Assembly (NCBI RefSeq): GCF_001676615.1
Contig: NZ_LYXZ01000014.1
Coordinates: forward strand, 124,001 to 188,000
Source: Labrys sp. WJW
GTDB taxonomy: Bacteria > Pseudomonadota > Alphaproteobacteria > Rhizobiales > Labraceae
Length of the DNA stretch: 64,000 nt
Direction: 5' to 3'
Shown: in pieces, positions 49,303 through 56,760 of the stretch
Layout: every line of letters begins with the position of its first letter
Position numbering within the stretch: position 1 is the first letter of the stretch
Notes under the pieces: generated by a model
Seen by the model: only the letters and a program-made list of their open reading frames with translations
Told to the model about the DNA's origin: nothing
Databases searched by the model: none
Made by a program: the position numbers and the translations under genes

Positions 49303-50343
49303 TCAGTTTGCAGATTTCGTTCTCGTTTCGAGCTTGCGGACTGCATTCTTGGCCATTGTCGGATCGCGCGCCAGGTAGTGTGAATCGAGCATCTCCTGCA
49401 CGTCCTTAAGGCTCAAGCCGGTGAGGGTGGCGATCTCTTGAACTGAAGCGCCGGCAATGCCGAGGCGAGTAACAGCGGAACCCCGTAAATCGTGGAAGGT
49501 CAGGCCGGATATTCCGGCCTTTTTTGCGGCCTTATGCCAGGAGGTCCGGAAACCGTCGCTGGTCCATTTGTTGCCAGCGGCCGTCAAGAGGATCAGGGCA
49601 CCACGTTTCCTGGCCTTCTCGGCGTCCAAGGCTTCCTTGAGGGGCGCGCCGACAGGAATCGCAACACGCGTGCCTGTCTTGCTTTGGCGCAAGCGTATCC
49701 ATTCGCCGTCGTAGTTACTCCAGGTCAGGCGCAGTAGATCGCCCTGCCGCTGGCCAGTCCAGAGAGCCAGGGTCAGTGCGAGATGCAAATGGGCTGGCGC
49801 TGCCTCTCGGAAGGTCTTCTCGATTTCATCCGTCCAGATCTTGTCGTTGCGCTCGGCCGAATACACGCGTCCGCCGCGCTCGCAGGGATTAGCAGCGCAT
49901 TTGCCCCTATCCTTGGCCCAGGCGAGGATCAGCGCGAGCACAGTCCACGCATAATCCGCTTGACGCCGCGAGGTCGCCGCCAGTTCGTCCCGCCAGTCCT
50001 TGAAGATTCCGCGCGTTTTGGGAGAGGGGAGGGCGGCGATCGGGAAGGTGCCGAATTTGGCCTCGATTTTTTTTATCTGCTTAATGTAGTCAGCGCGGGT
50101 GCGTGGCGCGCGGTCGAGAAAGTCAGTGCTGCGTTGGTAGGCGTTAACCAGCGATTGAAGGGTGCCGGCACTGCGTTCCTGCTGCCTCTCGCTGCAAGCC
50201 TGTTGGTAGGACGCCATGAATTCCGGTGTCCCGGGTTCCCCCGTCAGGCGTGGGCCGCCCCGCCATGCGTACCAATAGGTGACGCTGGTACCGTTGGCGA
50301 GGCGCTTGGTGGACCGATTGATGCCCTTAAGTTGAACGCGCAT
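49303..50343 (-). CDS. Phage tyrosine-recombinase integrase
   Basis: The 346-residue integrase has an N-terminal arm-binding region, a SAM-like core-binding domain (about residues 60-150) and a C-terminal catalytic domain. Catalytic residues seen are Arg199 (ALWTGQRQGDLLRL), His284 and Arg287 (FHDLRGSAVTRL), and the nucleophile Tyr323 (DSHYLARD). It ends 60 bp from the tRNA gene, the normal distance to an att site. Confidence 0.95.
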   Translation of the reverse strand: MRVQLKGINRSTKRLANGTSVTYWYAWRGGPRLTGEPGTPEFMASYQQACSERQQERSAGTLQSLVNAYQRSTDFLDRAPRTRADYIKQIKKIEAKFGTFPIAALPSPKTRGIFKDWRDELAATSRRQADYAWTVLALILAWAKDRGKCAANPCERGGRVYSAERNDKIWTDEIEKTFREAAPAHLHLALTLALWTGQRQGDLLRLTWSNYDGEWIRLRQSKTGTRVAIPVGAPLKEALDAEKARKRGALILLTAAGNKWTSDGFRTSWHKAAKKAGISGLTFHDLRGSAVTRLGIAGASVQEIATLTGLSLKDVQEMLDSHYLARDPTMAKNAVRKLETRTKSAN

Positions 50344-50536
50344 TCTTGGCCTGCCACTGCTCTAGGGCGGCGTCGGCGTCGTCGGCTGGCTGGCTGGCGT
50401 CGTCGGCACCGGTGAAAATAACAATCTTGCCAGATTGATCCACCTCGACGCGACGAATGTCCAGTCCGGCCCGCTTGACGCCTTTCGCGGCCCGCTCGAT
50501 GGCGGCCTGGGTGAACTTCATTGCATTGCGTGGCAT
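50327..50536 (-). CDS. Phage hypothetical protein, 69 aa
   Basis: A small soluble protein (MPRNAMKFTQAAIERAAKGV, then IRRVEVDQSGKIVIFTG) with an acidic C-terminal part. Similar short proteins precede integrases in alphaproteobacterial prophages, where an excisionase or DNA-binding role has been suggested; nothing here proves it. Its end overlaps the integrase start by 17 bp and GGAGG lies six bases before the ATG at 50536. Confidence 0.7.
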   Translation of the reverse strand: MPRNAMKFTQAAIERAAKGVKRAGLDIRRVEVDQSGKIVIFTGADDASQPADDADAALEQWQAKNARST

Positions 50537-50979
50537 CATTTGCCTCCGCACCATTGGGCCTTGCGCCAGGCCTTGGCCTTTGCGCCATAGGCCCAGGGCA
50601 ACGCAGCGCGGGCCTTCACCATCTGCTCGCCGACATCGCCGACACGGTTCGCAATGCGGACCAGGGGTCTATCGTAGCGATCGATACGGCCGATGTAGCG
50701 AATGGTGACGCGCTGGCCGACGAGGAACTCGGCCAGAATGTCGGCCGAGGCTTGGCCGAGCTGCTTCTCATACCAGCACGACGCGTGGCCGGTCTCCGGC
50801 GCGTCGATGTTCTCGATGCGCAGCCGAACGTCGCCCAGCGCCACGGTGTCGCCGTCGATGACGCGCAGCTCGAAGCCTTCGACCACGTCGGTGCGAGGCG
50901 GCATCGTGCGCACCTTCGCCCAACTGGGCGCGACCAGGGCAGTTGCGGCGAGCAGCAGGATGGTTACGGGCTTGATCAT
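50536..50979 (-). CDS. Secreted thermonuclease-family (SNase) protein
   Basis: The 147-residue product has a signal peptide (VTILLLAATALVAPSWA) and the staphylococcal-nuclease fold: RVIDGDTVALGDVRLRIENI with the DGDT metal motif, then APETGHASCWYEKQLGQ and RYDRPLVRI. The catalytic Arg in RLRIENIDAPE and Asp/Glu residues are present. A secreted nuclease in a prophage could degrade competing DNA or recycle nucleotides. It overlaps both neighbours by 1-4 bp. Confidence 0.88.
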   Translation of the reverse strand: MIKPVTILLLAATALVAPSWAKVRTMPPRTDVVEGFELRVIDGDTVALGDVRLRIENIDAPETGHASCWYEKQLGQASADILAEFLVGQRVTIRYIGRIDRYDRPLVRIANRVGDVGEQMVKARAALPWAYGAKAKAWRKAQWCGGK

Positions 50980-51536
50980 TCTGCAGCGTCCAGTTGTGAG
51001 GCTTCGGCATAGACGGGCTGGCGTTTTACGACGCGGGGCTGGGGCGCGACCTCTTCGACGAGATCCTCGGCACAGCCCCTGTGGCCGCCGATACGCCGGC
51101 CATCGACCTCGTACATGTCTCCGCTACGGTCATCAGCGAAAAGGAGACCGCGACTATCGACCCGATAAAGAGGCGTCGTAACCCGGCCGGCACCATTCCG
51201 GTACCGCTTTCCAGCCTGGATCCGTAATCCAGGTTCCAGCAGTGGCGCCGCCGCCATCGTCTCGATGTTGCGAATGAGCTTTTCCACCATGCTGTCGCAG
51301 GAGACATACCGGGCGACGACGCGGGCCTGCACGGCCAAGCCGAGCATGGAGGCCGGTATCCTGCCGAGCGCTCGCTCTTCAAGATCCGAAATGCGTGAAA
51401 GGACTGCGCCGGTCCGATCGTCCGTGCCTGGATCTTCGTGCCGATTAAGCTCGCTGAATTCAGCGTCGAGCCGGGTCAGAAGGGCCTCGATCGCGATCAG
51501 GTCGCGGTCGGAAATGCGGAGCGTGCGCTTTGTCAT
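50976..51536 (-). CDS. Phage hypothetical protein, 186 aa
   Basis: The N-terminal half is helical (LRISDRDLIAIEALLTRLDA; ISDLEERALGRIPASML) and the C-terminal part is a small beta domain (TTPLYRVDSRGLLFADDRSG). I do not recognise a family. The start at 51536 follows GGGAA and overlaps the 28-residue gene's stop (ATGA); the longer frame to 51647 would run through that gene. Confidence 0.7.
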   Translation of the reverse strand: MTKRTLRISDRDLIAIEALLTRLDAEFSELNRHEDPGTDDRTGAVLSRISDLEERALGRIPASMLGLAVQARVVARYVSCDSMVEKLIRNIETMAAAPLLEPGLRIQAGKRYRNGAGRVTTPLYRVDSRGLLFADDRSGDMYEVDGRRIGGHRGCAEDLVEEVAPQPRVVKRQPVYAEASQLDAAE

Positions 51537-51619
51537 CGGGCGTTCCCATTGTCCAGGAAGCCGACCGTCTTGGGCATGTCGGCCACATCGATGTTGGGAG
51601 GAATGCGAAGGCTGCTCAT
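51533..51619 (-). CDS. Phage microprotein, 28 aa
   Basis: The frame MSSLRIPPNIDVADMPKTVG plus eight residues is overlapped at its start by the TGA of the upstream gene (ATGA) and at its stop by the ATG of the downstream gene (ATGA). The double 4-bp coupling on both sides is the evidence that it is translated. Function unknown. Confidence 0.6.
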   Translation of the reverse strand: MSSLRIPPNIDVADMPKTVGFLDNGNAR

Positions 51620-51966
51620 ATCGTCTTGTCCGGATTCCTGGCGTCAAGACCGCAAGCGCGGAGGGCGCGATAGAGCAGGTCGTAGACGCCGCGGCGAGTG
51701 CGATGGTGGCCGGTCGCCAGGGCGGTTATGAGTTCCTCATCCTCGCCGGCGATCGCGCCGTTGATGGCGGTGTCGTTGCTGGTCAGCCGCGCGCGCTTCC
51801 ATGCCAGACGCAGGGCTCCCTCGAAGGGTGGTGTCTTCTTCAGGGTGACGGCATAGTCGGCCGTGCCGTCGAGTCGCGTCTGGACATTGGCGATTTCCAT
51901 GATGCCAATGGTACGGGCGCGGCTCTCGTCTCCGCCTGGCAGGAGGTCGAAGGTTACGCGGATCAT
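51616..51966 (-). CDS. Phage hypothetical protein, 116 aa
   Basis: The product begins MIRVTFDLLPGGDESRARTI, then GTADYAVTLKKTPPFEGALR, a beta-rich N-terminus, with a helical C-terminus (VYDLLYRALRACGL). I recognise no named family, though it looks like a conserved phage protein. Its ATG overlaps the DUF5131 stop (ATGA). Confidence 0.7.
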   Translation of the reverse strand: MIRVTFDLLPGGDESRARTIGIMEIANVQTRLDGTADYAVTLKKTPPFEGALRLAWKRARLTSNDTAINGAIAGEDEELITALATGHHRTRRGVYDLLYRALRACGLDARNPDKTI

Positions 51967-53144
51967 GCTGGCACCTTGGGGAAAGCGTTGTGTTCGATGC
52001 CGTCGAGCAGGCGGCCGGCGGTGTGCTTGCCGACGCGTTGCATCCAGGAGTGACTTCCACCGGTCGCAGCAAGGCTCTGGCCGTTGTCGCCGGTATCCGT
52101 CACTCTCATCTGCGGCACATTGTCGACAAGCGGATAGCCCCAAGCCTCAGGGCCGCGAGGTGTCCACTCGCCCCATTGCTTGAAGTGGAAGGCAACGCCA
52201 GCCGCCGCGCATTGGTCGCGCAGGTCTCGGGCCCATTGTGGATGCATCGGACGCGCGCCTGGGCCGCTTTCGCCGCCGGCGATTACCCAATCGAGGCCGC
52301 GGGGCCGTATGTCGGTCGGCGGATAGGTGCCACCCCAGTCTTCGAAGCTCTCGATCGCCTCCTCGAGCGTCGTGCCAGTCACGGCGGGGTCGAAGGCGTC
52401 GGCCCATATTTCTGCCCATGATCGCATGGCGAGGGCATTCATTTCGCCATCGCCATTGATATCGATCTCGCTAAGATCCAGTGGGCCAAGCAACGGCTCG
52501 GCCGAAACAAAACGTATCGCCGCCGGCGTTTCGATCAGGTCCGGAATGCGCTCCTCGGCTCGTTTCTGATCCTCTGCCGAGACGCCCAGCCAGACGTTGG
52601 GCAGCGGCTTCCAAGACTGCGCCTCGATCGAACCGGATACCCGTAGCCATGCTTCGGTGACTCCTGGCGCATCCCGCCCGCCCGCCAATTCAACGGTAGC
52701 GAGCCGGATTTCATGCTGACGGCCAAGCGTCATACGGCAATCTTTCAGGTAGCTCCGCATCCGGCCCGAGCGCTTTGTCAGAATCTGAAAGGTGTGGTGC
52801 GGCGACAGGGCCATGACAGCAAAGACCTTGTCGATCCACTCATCCGGCACGCCTTCATGAAAGAGGTCGCCCATTGAGTTGACGAAGATACGCCGCGGCC
52901 GTTTCCAGCGTAGCGGCTGGGTGAGGATGTGCTCGGGGGCGAGCGCGACCTTGCCCGTCCAGACCGCGTGGCCGTTCGCCTTACGAGTGGTGCCGGCGTA
53001 ATGCGGGGCCTTCGGGCTGCCGTCAAGCAGGCGGGCGGCCTGCTTCATGGCATAGCAATTGGTGCAGCCGGGCGAGACGATCGAGCATCCCACGATCGGA
53101 TTCCAAGTCGCGTCGGTCCATTCGATGCCGGTATGGTCAGCCAT
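51963..53144 (-). CDS. DUF5131 (phage Gp37/Gp68) family protein
   Basis: The 393-residue product starts MADHTGIEWTDATWNPIVGC and carries the family cysteine pattern GCSIVSPGCTNCYAMKQA, a C-x7-C-x2-C cluster that recalls radical-SAM iron-sulfur sites. Further blocks are RRIFVNSMGDLFHEGVPDEW, FQILTKRSGRM and WVIAGGESGPGARPMHPQWA. Members are common in phages and mobile elements, and the reaction is unknown. The start at 53144 matches the family; the frame to 53366 overlaps DUF4326. It lies in a row with DUF4326 and ASCH genes. Confidence 0.9.
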   Translation of the reverse strand: MADHTGIEWTDATWNPIVGCSIVSPGCTNCYAMKQAARLLDGSPKAPHYAGTTRKANGHAVWTGKVALAPEHILTQPLRWKRPRRIFVNSMGDLFHEGVPDEWIDKVFAVMALSPHHTFQILTKRSGRMRSYLKDCRMTLGRQHEIRLATVELAGGRDAPGVTEAWLRVSGSIEAQSWKPLPNVWLGVSAEDQKRAEERIPDLIETPAAIRFVSAEPLLGPLDLSEIDINGDGEMNALAMRSWAEIWADAFDPAVTGTTLEEAIESFEDWGGTYPPTDIRPRGLDWVIAGGESGPGARPMHPQWARDLRDQCAAAGVAFHFKQWGEWTPRGPEAWGYPLVDNVPQMRVTDTGDNGQSLAATGGSHSWMQRVGKHTAGRLLDGIEHNAFPKVPA

Positions 53145-53520
53145 TGGAAGCCTCTTCACAAAGCGGGCGGTTGGCGATTTCGAGGAGCACGTCGGCGTGG
53201 CAGGGCCATCCGGGCTTGCACCAGCAGGCGAGATTCTGGCCGCGGAGGGCGGGGATGGACTTGAGCATCGCCGTGCGTTGCCGCTCGGATTCCTCGCCGG
53301 CCCAGTTGTTCTGCCAATAGGGCGTATCGATCCAGACGCGGAAGGCCTCAACGCAGCGGGCGGCAATCTCGAAATCGTTGCCCTTGAAGCCCCCCTCGCG
53401 GCATTCCGCGATGGTGAAGGGGTTGCCGAAGGGGCCTGAACGATCGACCTTTACGGTGCCGTCCGGCATCCGCCAGCCTTTCGCGCGGGATAGTTGGACG
53501 CGGATTGGCCTCTCAGCCAT
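53137..53520 (-). CDS. DUF4326 family protein
   Basis: The 127-residue protein has the DUF4326 pattern: VQLSRAKGWRMPDGTVKVDR, then GPFGNPFTI, and LRGQNLACWCKPGWPCHADV near the end. The conserved ACWC...CHAD motif supplies cysteines and a histidine. Members often accompany nucleotide- or NAD-related phage genes; function is unknown. It overlaps both neighbours by 8 bp. Confidence 0.88.
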   Translation of the reverse strand: MAERPIRVQLSRAKGWRMPDGTVKVDRSGPFGNPFTIAECREGGFKGNDFEIAARCVEAFRVWIDTPYWQNNWAGEESERQRTAMLKSIPALRGQNLACWCKPGWPCHADVLLEIANRPLCEEASNG

Positions 53521-53983
53521 TTTCGCCTCCCTTCCAATCCCAGAAGCCCTGGGCGCCTGTTGCGGGCTGGGGCGGCTGGAGTTCCGCAACGTCGGTGAGC
53601 GGCCATGCGAAGTTGCAGTGCTCGTCACGGTCGCTGTCGTTGATCGCGCCGCCGAACTCACCGACGATCTGCCATGCGCGAATGGGTTTGCCGAGCACGG
53701 CGGTGCAGACGACATGGCTCAAGGGCAGGATGCCAGGGGAGGTAAGGGCGCGCTCGAGCACCGGCAGGGCTTCCGGCTTGAGGCAGGTTGTCCAGGCCTG
53801 ATCGGAGCGCAGGCGCTGGATCAGGTCGGCGATCTCGGGGCGGCGAACAGGGCGCTTGCCGGCGTGGATGCCGATACGCTCGCCCTGGAGCGATCGCGGC
53901 GCGGCCCAGCCCCGGAATTCGTAGGGCTTGAAGCCGAGGGCGATCAGCGTCGCCCAGGGTTGCCAAACGGTGATGACCTTCAT
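53513..53983 (-). CDS. ASCH-domain protein
   Basis: The 156-residue product has an ASCH fold: MKVITVWQPWATLIALGFKP and YEFRGWAAPRSLQGERIGIH are the characteristic start, and LPLSHVVCTAVLGKP follows. ASCH domains bind RNA or nucleotides and some hydrolyse modified nucleosides. In phages they stand next to DUF4326 and DUF5131 genes, as here. Confidence 0.85.
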   Translation of the reverse strand: MKVITVWQPWATLIALGFKPYEFRGWAAPRSLQGERIGIHAGKRPVRRPEIADLIQRLRSDQAWTTCLKPEALPVLERALTSPGILPLSHVVCTAVLGKPIRAWQIVGEFGGAINDSDRDEHCNFAWPLTDVAELQPPQPATGAQGFWDWKGGENG

Positions 53984-54333
53984 GGCTTGGTCTCGATCTC
54001 ATTGGCCCGGTGATTGGCCGTGATGGCCTTGCAGGAGGGTAGCGGAGTGAAGTGGGTGTGGTATCCGGGCCAGCCGCCGACGAACTGGCCGCCGCCGATG
54101 TTGAATCCGAGACAGAGTGGCGAACCGACGTAAGGCGGCTCTTCGATCGGGAATTTCCACCAGAGAACGTCGCCGAGGTCCTCGTGCCATTCGGCCTCTG
54201 GCCTGGGGTTCTCAAGGGCGTAGAGCTCGGAGGTGATGCGCATGAGCCGCAACACTTCGCTCGCGAGTTCATGCTTGGTCTTGTTCATGAGCGATCGGTG
54301 CGTGATCGGGCTCGATACGGTGAAAACAGCCAT
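53980..54333 (-). CDS. Phage hypothetical protein, 117 aa
   Basis: The N-terminal third is helical (KHELASEVLRLMRITSELYA), followed by a proline- and aromatic-rich part (LGDVLWWKFPIEEPPYVGSP). No family recognised. I chose the ATG at 54333 because it overlaps the upstream stop (TGATG); an ATG at 54288 (MNKTKHELAS) is the alternative and would fit the protein start better. Confidence 0.65.
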   Translation of the reverse strand: MAVFTVSSPITHRSLMNKTKHELASEVLRLMRITSELYALENPRPEAEWHEDLGDVLWWKFPIEEPPYVGSPLCLGFNIGGGQFVGGWPGYHTHFTPLPSCKAITANHRANEIETKP

Positions 54334-54689
54334 CACGAGCACCCCGTCGTTTCACCGCAGGCCGTGCAGGTGGCGCAAGTGCCGGCCTGGCGCATGGCGA
54401 AGTTGCCGCAGTTGGGACAGGCGTCGCCGGTGAAGCCTTGAGCACGGGCGTTCTGGCTGGCGGTCTGCCGGTCTGACGTCCACGTAGTGACAAGGTCAGG
54501 CCCGTTGACGCCAAGGAACTCGGCTTCAAGATCCCGCATCAGCCGGATAGGAACGAAAAGTGTAACGTCCTTGGGCGGCATGCCGGGCAGGGGCGCGACC
54601 AGACTTTCCATGCGATAGCCGGCCTGCCGGTCGCAATCATGCAGGTGGTCGACCAGCGCCTTCGCCGCGGGAGAGGTCTGGATGCTCAT
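54333..54689 (-). CDS. Phage protein with C-terminal zinc ribbon like that of NrdJ
   Basis: Of the 118 residues the last 30 carry CPNCGNFAMRQAGTCATCTA followed by CGETTGCS. This Cys-rich end, with its final TTGCS, closely resembles the extreme C-terminus of adenosylcobalamin-dependent (class II) ribonucleotide reductase. The N-terminal part (LVDHLHDCDRQAGYRMESLV) matches nothing I know. No catalytic reductase domain is nearby, so the ribbon is free-standing. It overlaps the AAA+ gene by 4 bp. Confidence 0.8.
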   Translation of the reverse strand: MSIQTSPAAKALVDHLHDCDRQAGYRMESLVAPLPGMPPKDVTLFVPIRLMRDLEAEFLGVNGPDLVTTWTSDRQTASQNARAQGFTGDACPNCGNFAMRQAGTCATCTACGETTGCS

Positions 54690-56026
54690 TGCAGCGACCT
54701 CCCGAACTCCTTCGGCAGCGGAGCGTTTTCGAGCAGCTCGCCGAGGGCATAGTCGTGGTTGAGGCCGCGGTTCTCCTCGAGCACCTCACCGATGGCCTTA
54801 TGGAGATCGGCCGGTCGCAACCCGGTAATGGTGCCGTCAGCCAGATCCCTGCGGAAGGCGATGCCCTTGGCGCGATCGACTATGCCCACCAGCATGGCGC
54901 CATTGACGATGTGCGCCAGGGTCAGAGGCAGGAAATCCTCCTGCGCATTCTTGCCTTTGGCAATGACGCGGGTGAGGCTGCGCACGACATGGTAGGGCGA
55001 GAAGATCGCCTCGGCCGCGGTCTCTGCCAGGGCGGCAGCGTCCGGGGCTCCGCTCTCGCTGCTCAGGGGAGCGCCGGCCAAGGCATTGCCGAGGATCTTG
55101 ACCGCTGCCTGCTGGTCCGGGCGCTCGACCTTGATCTTGCGATCGCAACGACCGTCACGAAGCAAGGCCGCGTCGATGGTGTCAGGACGGTTCGTCGCCA
55201 GAATGACGAAGGCGCCGGACGTGGTGAGGCCATCCATTTCCGTGAGGAAGGTGGCGACGTTCGACGCATCCCAAGGCGCCGAGCGGCCGTCTCGGGCCGG
55301 CAGGATGGCGTCGGCCTCGTCAATGAAGATCACCAGAGGATGGCCGTTCACCCGCCGGTACTCGCGGGCGAAGGCAAAGATATTGCGGATGATCTCCTCG
55401 GTCTTGCCGACATAGGGCGACTGAATCTCCGGGCCATTGATGCGGAGGAGCATGGCGTCCTTGCCGTGCAGCTTGCCCACGACGTGGGCCGCCGCCTTGC
55501 CGAACATGGTCTTGCCGCAACCGGGCGGACCGTACAGCAGCACGCCCTTCAAGGGTCGCTGGCCATAGTGCTTGTAGAGATCGGCGTGCGTGATCGGGTG
55601 CTCGATCGCCTCGATCAGAGCCGTGCGGGCAGCCTCGTTGCCGACGACATCATCCCAGGTGGTCGAATGCGCCTCGGCTAGCAAATATTTCTCGACTTTC
55701 TTCTTCGCTTCCTCATATGCCCTATCTGATTGGCTGAGTTTGACTTCCTTGTCGCCGATAGCCAGGGCGAACTTGCTGAAGGTCATACTCACAAAGTCTT
55801 CAATGGAGGGCTCGGCGCCGCCGAGGCGAGTATCGCCACGACGACCATCTTGCGGCAAACAAAGGGGGCACCTTGGATCGCCACACCCTTTGACGGTGTC
55901 GCATCGTTGCTCGGGGGCGCGGAGCATTTCGCGAGGGATGTCGACCCATCCCATGCCGCTCCGTTTCGAAAACATCCTGTCGTAGCTGCTCATCTGAGAC
56001 CTCGGTATTGACGGCTTGCGGGCCAT
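54686..56026 (-). CDS. Phage AAA+ ATPase of the Cdc48/FtsH class with N-terminal zinc knuckle
   Basis: The 446-residue product has four cysteines (C42, C48, C53, C56) forming a probable zinc knuckle, a linker and one AAA+ module. Walker A GPPGCGKT is at 166-173, Walker B VIFIDEADA at 232-240, sensor 1 LATNRPDTIDAALL at 276-289 and the arginine-finger stretch RDGRCDR at 290-296. No protease HExxH or second AAA module is present, so it is a stand-alone unfoldase or remodeller. AAGGA precedes the ATG; the next gene downstream starts inside its stop. Clamp-loader and helicase-loader families lack the NRPDxIDxALLRxGR pattern. Confidence 0.88.
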   Translation of the reverse strand: MARKPSIPRSQMSSYDRMFSKRSGMGWVDIPREMLRAPEQRCDTVKGCGDPRCPLCLPQDGRRGDTRLGGAEPSIEDFVSMTFSKFALAIGDKEVKLSQSDRAYEEAKKKVEKYLLAEAHSTTWDDVVGNEAARTALIEAIEHPITHADLYKHYGQRPLKGVLLYGPPGCGKTMFGKAAAHVVGKLHGKDAMLLRINGPEIQSPYVGKTEEIIRNIFAFAREYRRVNGHPLVIFIDEADAILPARDGRSAPWDASNVATFLTEMDGLTTSGAFVILATNRPDTIDAALLRDGRCDRKIKVERPDQQAAVKILGNALAGAPLSSESGAPDAAALAETAAEAIFSPYHVVRSLTRVIAKGKNAQEDFLPLTLAHIVNGAMLVGIVDRAKGIAFRRDLADGTITGLRPADLHKAIGEVLEENRGLNHDYALGELLENAPLPKEFGRSLQ

Positions 56027-56146
56027 GGCGGTTCCTTCCGGCAAGGCTTTCCCGTTCGCGCCGAAGGCCTCGGCACGCTGGTATCGTCGGTTGGGAAATC
56101 CTCTCGCTCTGCCCAACACGCGGCTGGGCAGGCCGAGGGGATCGGC

Positions 56147-56596
56147 TCAGAAGTCGAATTTGCTGGTGTCGACGCCGAGGCGGCTGGCGATCTTCTTGAG
56201 CACCACATCTTCCTCGGGCTCGACTTCGCCATCGGCGTTGGCGATGTCCTGGGCGAGCAGATAGACGTCCTCGGCCATCTGGGCGCCGTTGGGCAGGCTC
56301 TTGATGTCGTCGAGCTCGCGGGCCAACTGCTGGCGGCCGCTGGCCTCCTTGGCGCGCTTGAACATGGTCTCGGCGGTCTGCTCGATGACGTTAGACTGGT
56401 AGAGCTTCGACAGGGTCGAATGGTTCTGCACGAGGGAGACGAGCTTGCGGCGCTCGCTGTCCTCGATGTCGCCATCGGCGGCGGCCACCAGGGCGGCGGC
56501 GGCGCAGACTGCTTCGAGGAAATCCTTGTTCTGGCCGTACTCGGCAGCGACTTCGCGGGTTGCGCCCTTGAAGGCGCGCTTGAGGGAGGCAAACAT
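56147..56596 (-). CDS. TerB-like protein
   Basis: The 149-residue all-helical protein matches the TerB tellurite-resistance fold: KDFLEAVCAAAALVAAADGD, then IEDSERRKLVSLV and DIANADGEVEPEEDVVLKKI. The two acidic loops (AADGDIEDSE, NADGEVEPEE) are the metal-binding sites described for TerB. It lies 120 bp upstream of the AAA+ gene, so the pair may act together; it is unlike the ter operon, as no TerC, TerD or TerZ is near. Confidence 0.85.
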   Translation of the reverse strand: MFASLKRAFKGATREVAAEYGQNKDFLEAVCAAAALVAAADGDIEDSERRKLVSLVQNHSTLSKLYQSNVIEQTAETMFKRAKEASGRQQLARELDDIKSLPNGAQMAEDVYLLAQDIANADGEVEPEEDVVLKKIASRLGVDTSKFDF

Positions 56597-56649
56597 AGTC
56601 CGGTTCTCCGGTTGGGGATGGCGGCGAACCCCGCCGCCTGGGTCAGAAA

Positions 56650-56757
56650 TCAGCGCCGGCGCCAGCGGCCGAGGCGATAGCCGGACCAGCCGCATAGGCC
56701 GGACCAGGCGATGCCCATCACGAGTTCGGGCAGGTTGTTGAAGAGAGCGATCAGCAT
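56650..56757 (-). CDS. Phage microprotein, 35 aa, membrane-like
   Basis: Frame MLIALFNNLPELVMGIAWSG plus fifteen residues has a hydrophobic helix and an arginine-rich end (RLGRWRRR). The ATG is 3 bases after the dnaN stop and GAGGG lies nine bases before it, within the dnaN end. Context and ribosome site are the support. Confidence 0.5.
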   Translation of the reverse strand: MLIALFNNLPELVMGIAWSGLCGWSGYRLGRWRRR

Positions 56758-56760
56758 TGG

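Noticed and set aside
54686-56026. AAA+ gene as a clamp loader for the phage DnaN
   Set aside because: The sensor and arginine-finger pattern (NRPDTIDAALLRDGR) is that of the FtsH/Cdc48 class and not of DnaX or HolB.
56147-56596. Tellurite-resistance operon around TerB
   Set aside because: Only the TerB-like gene is present; no TerA, TerC, TerD, TerE or TerZ is nearby.
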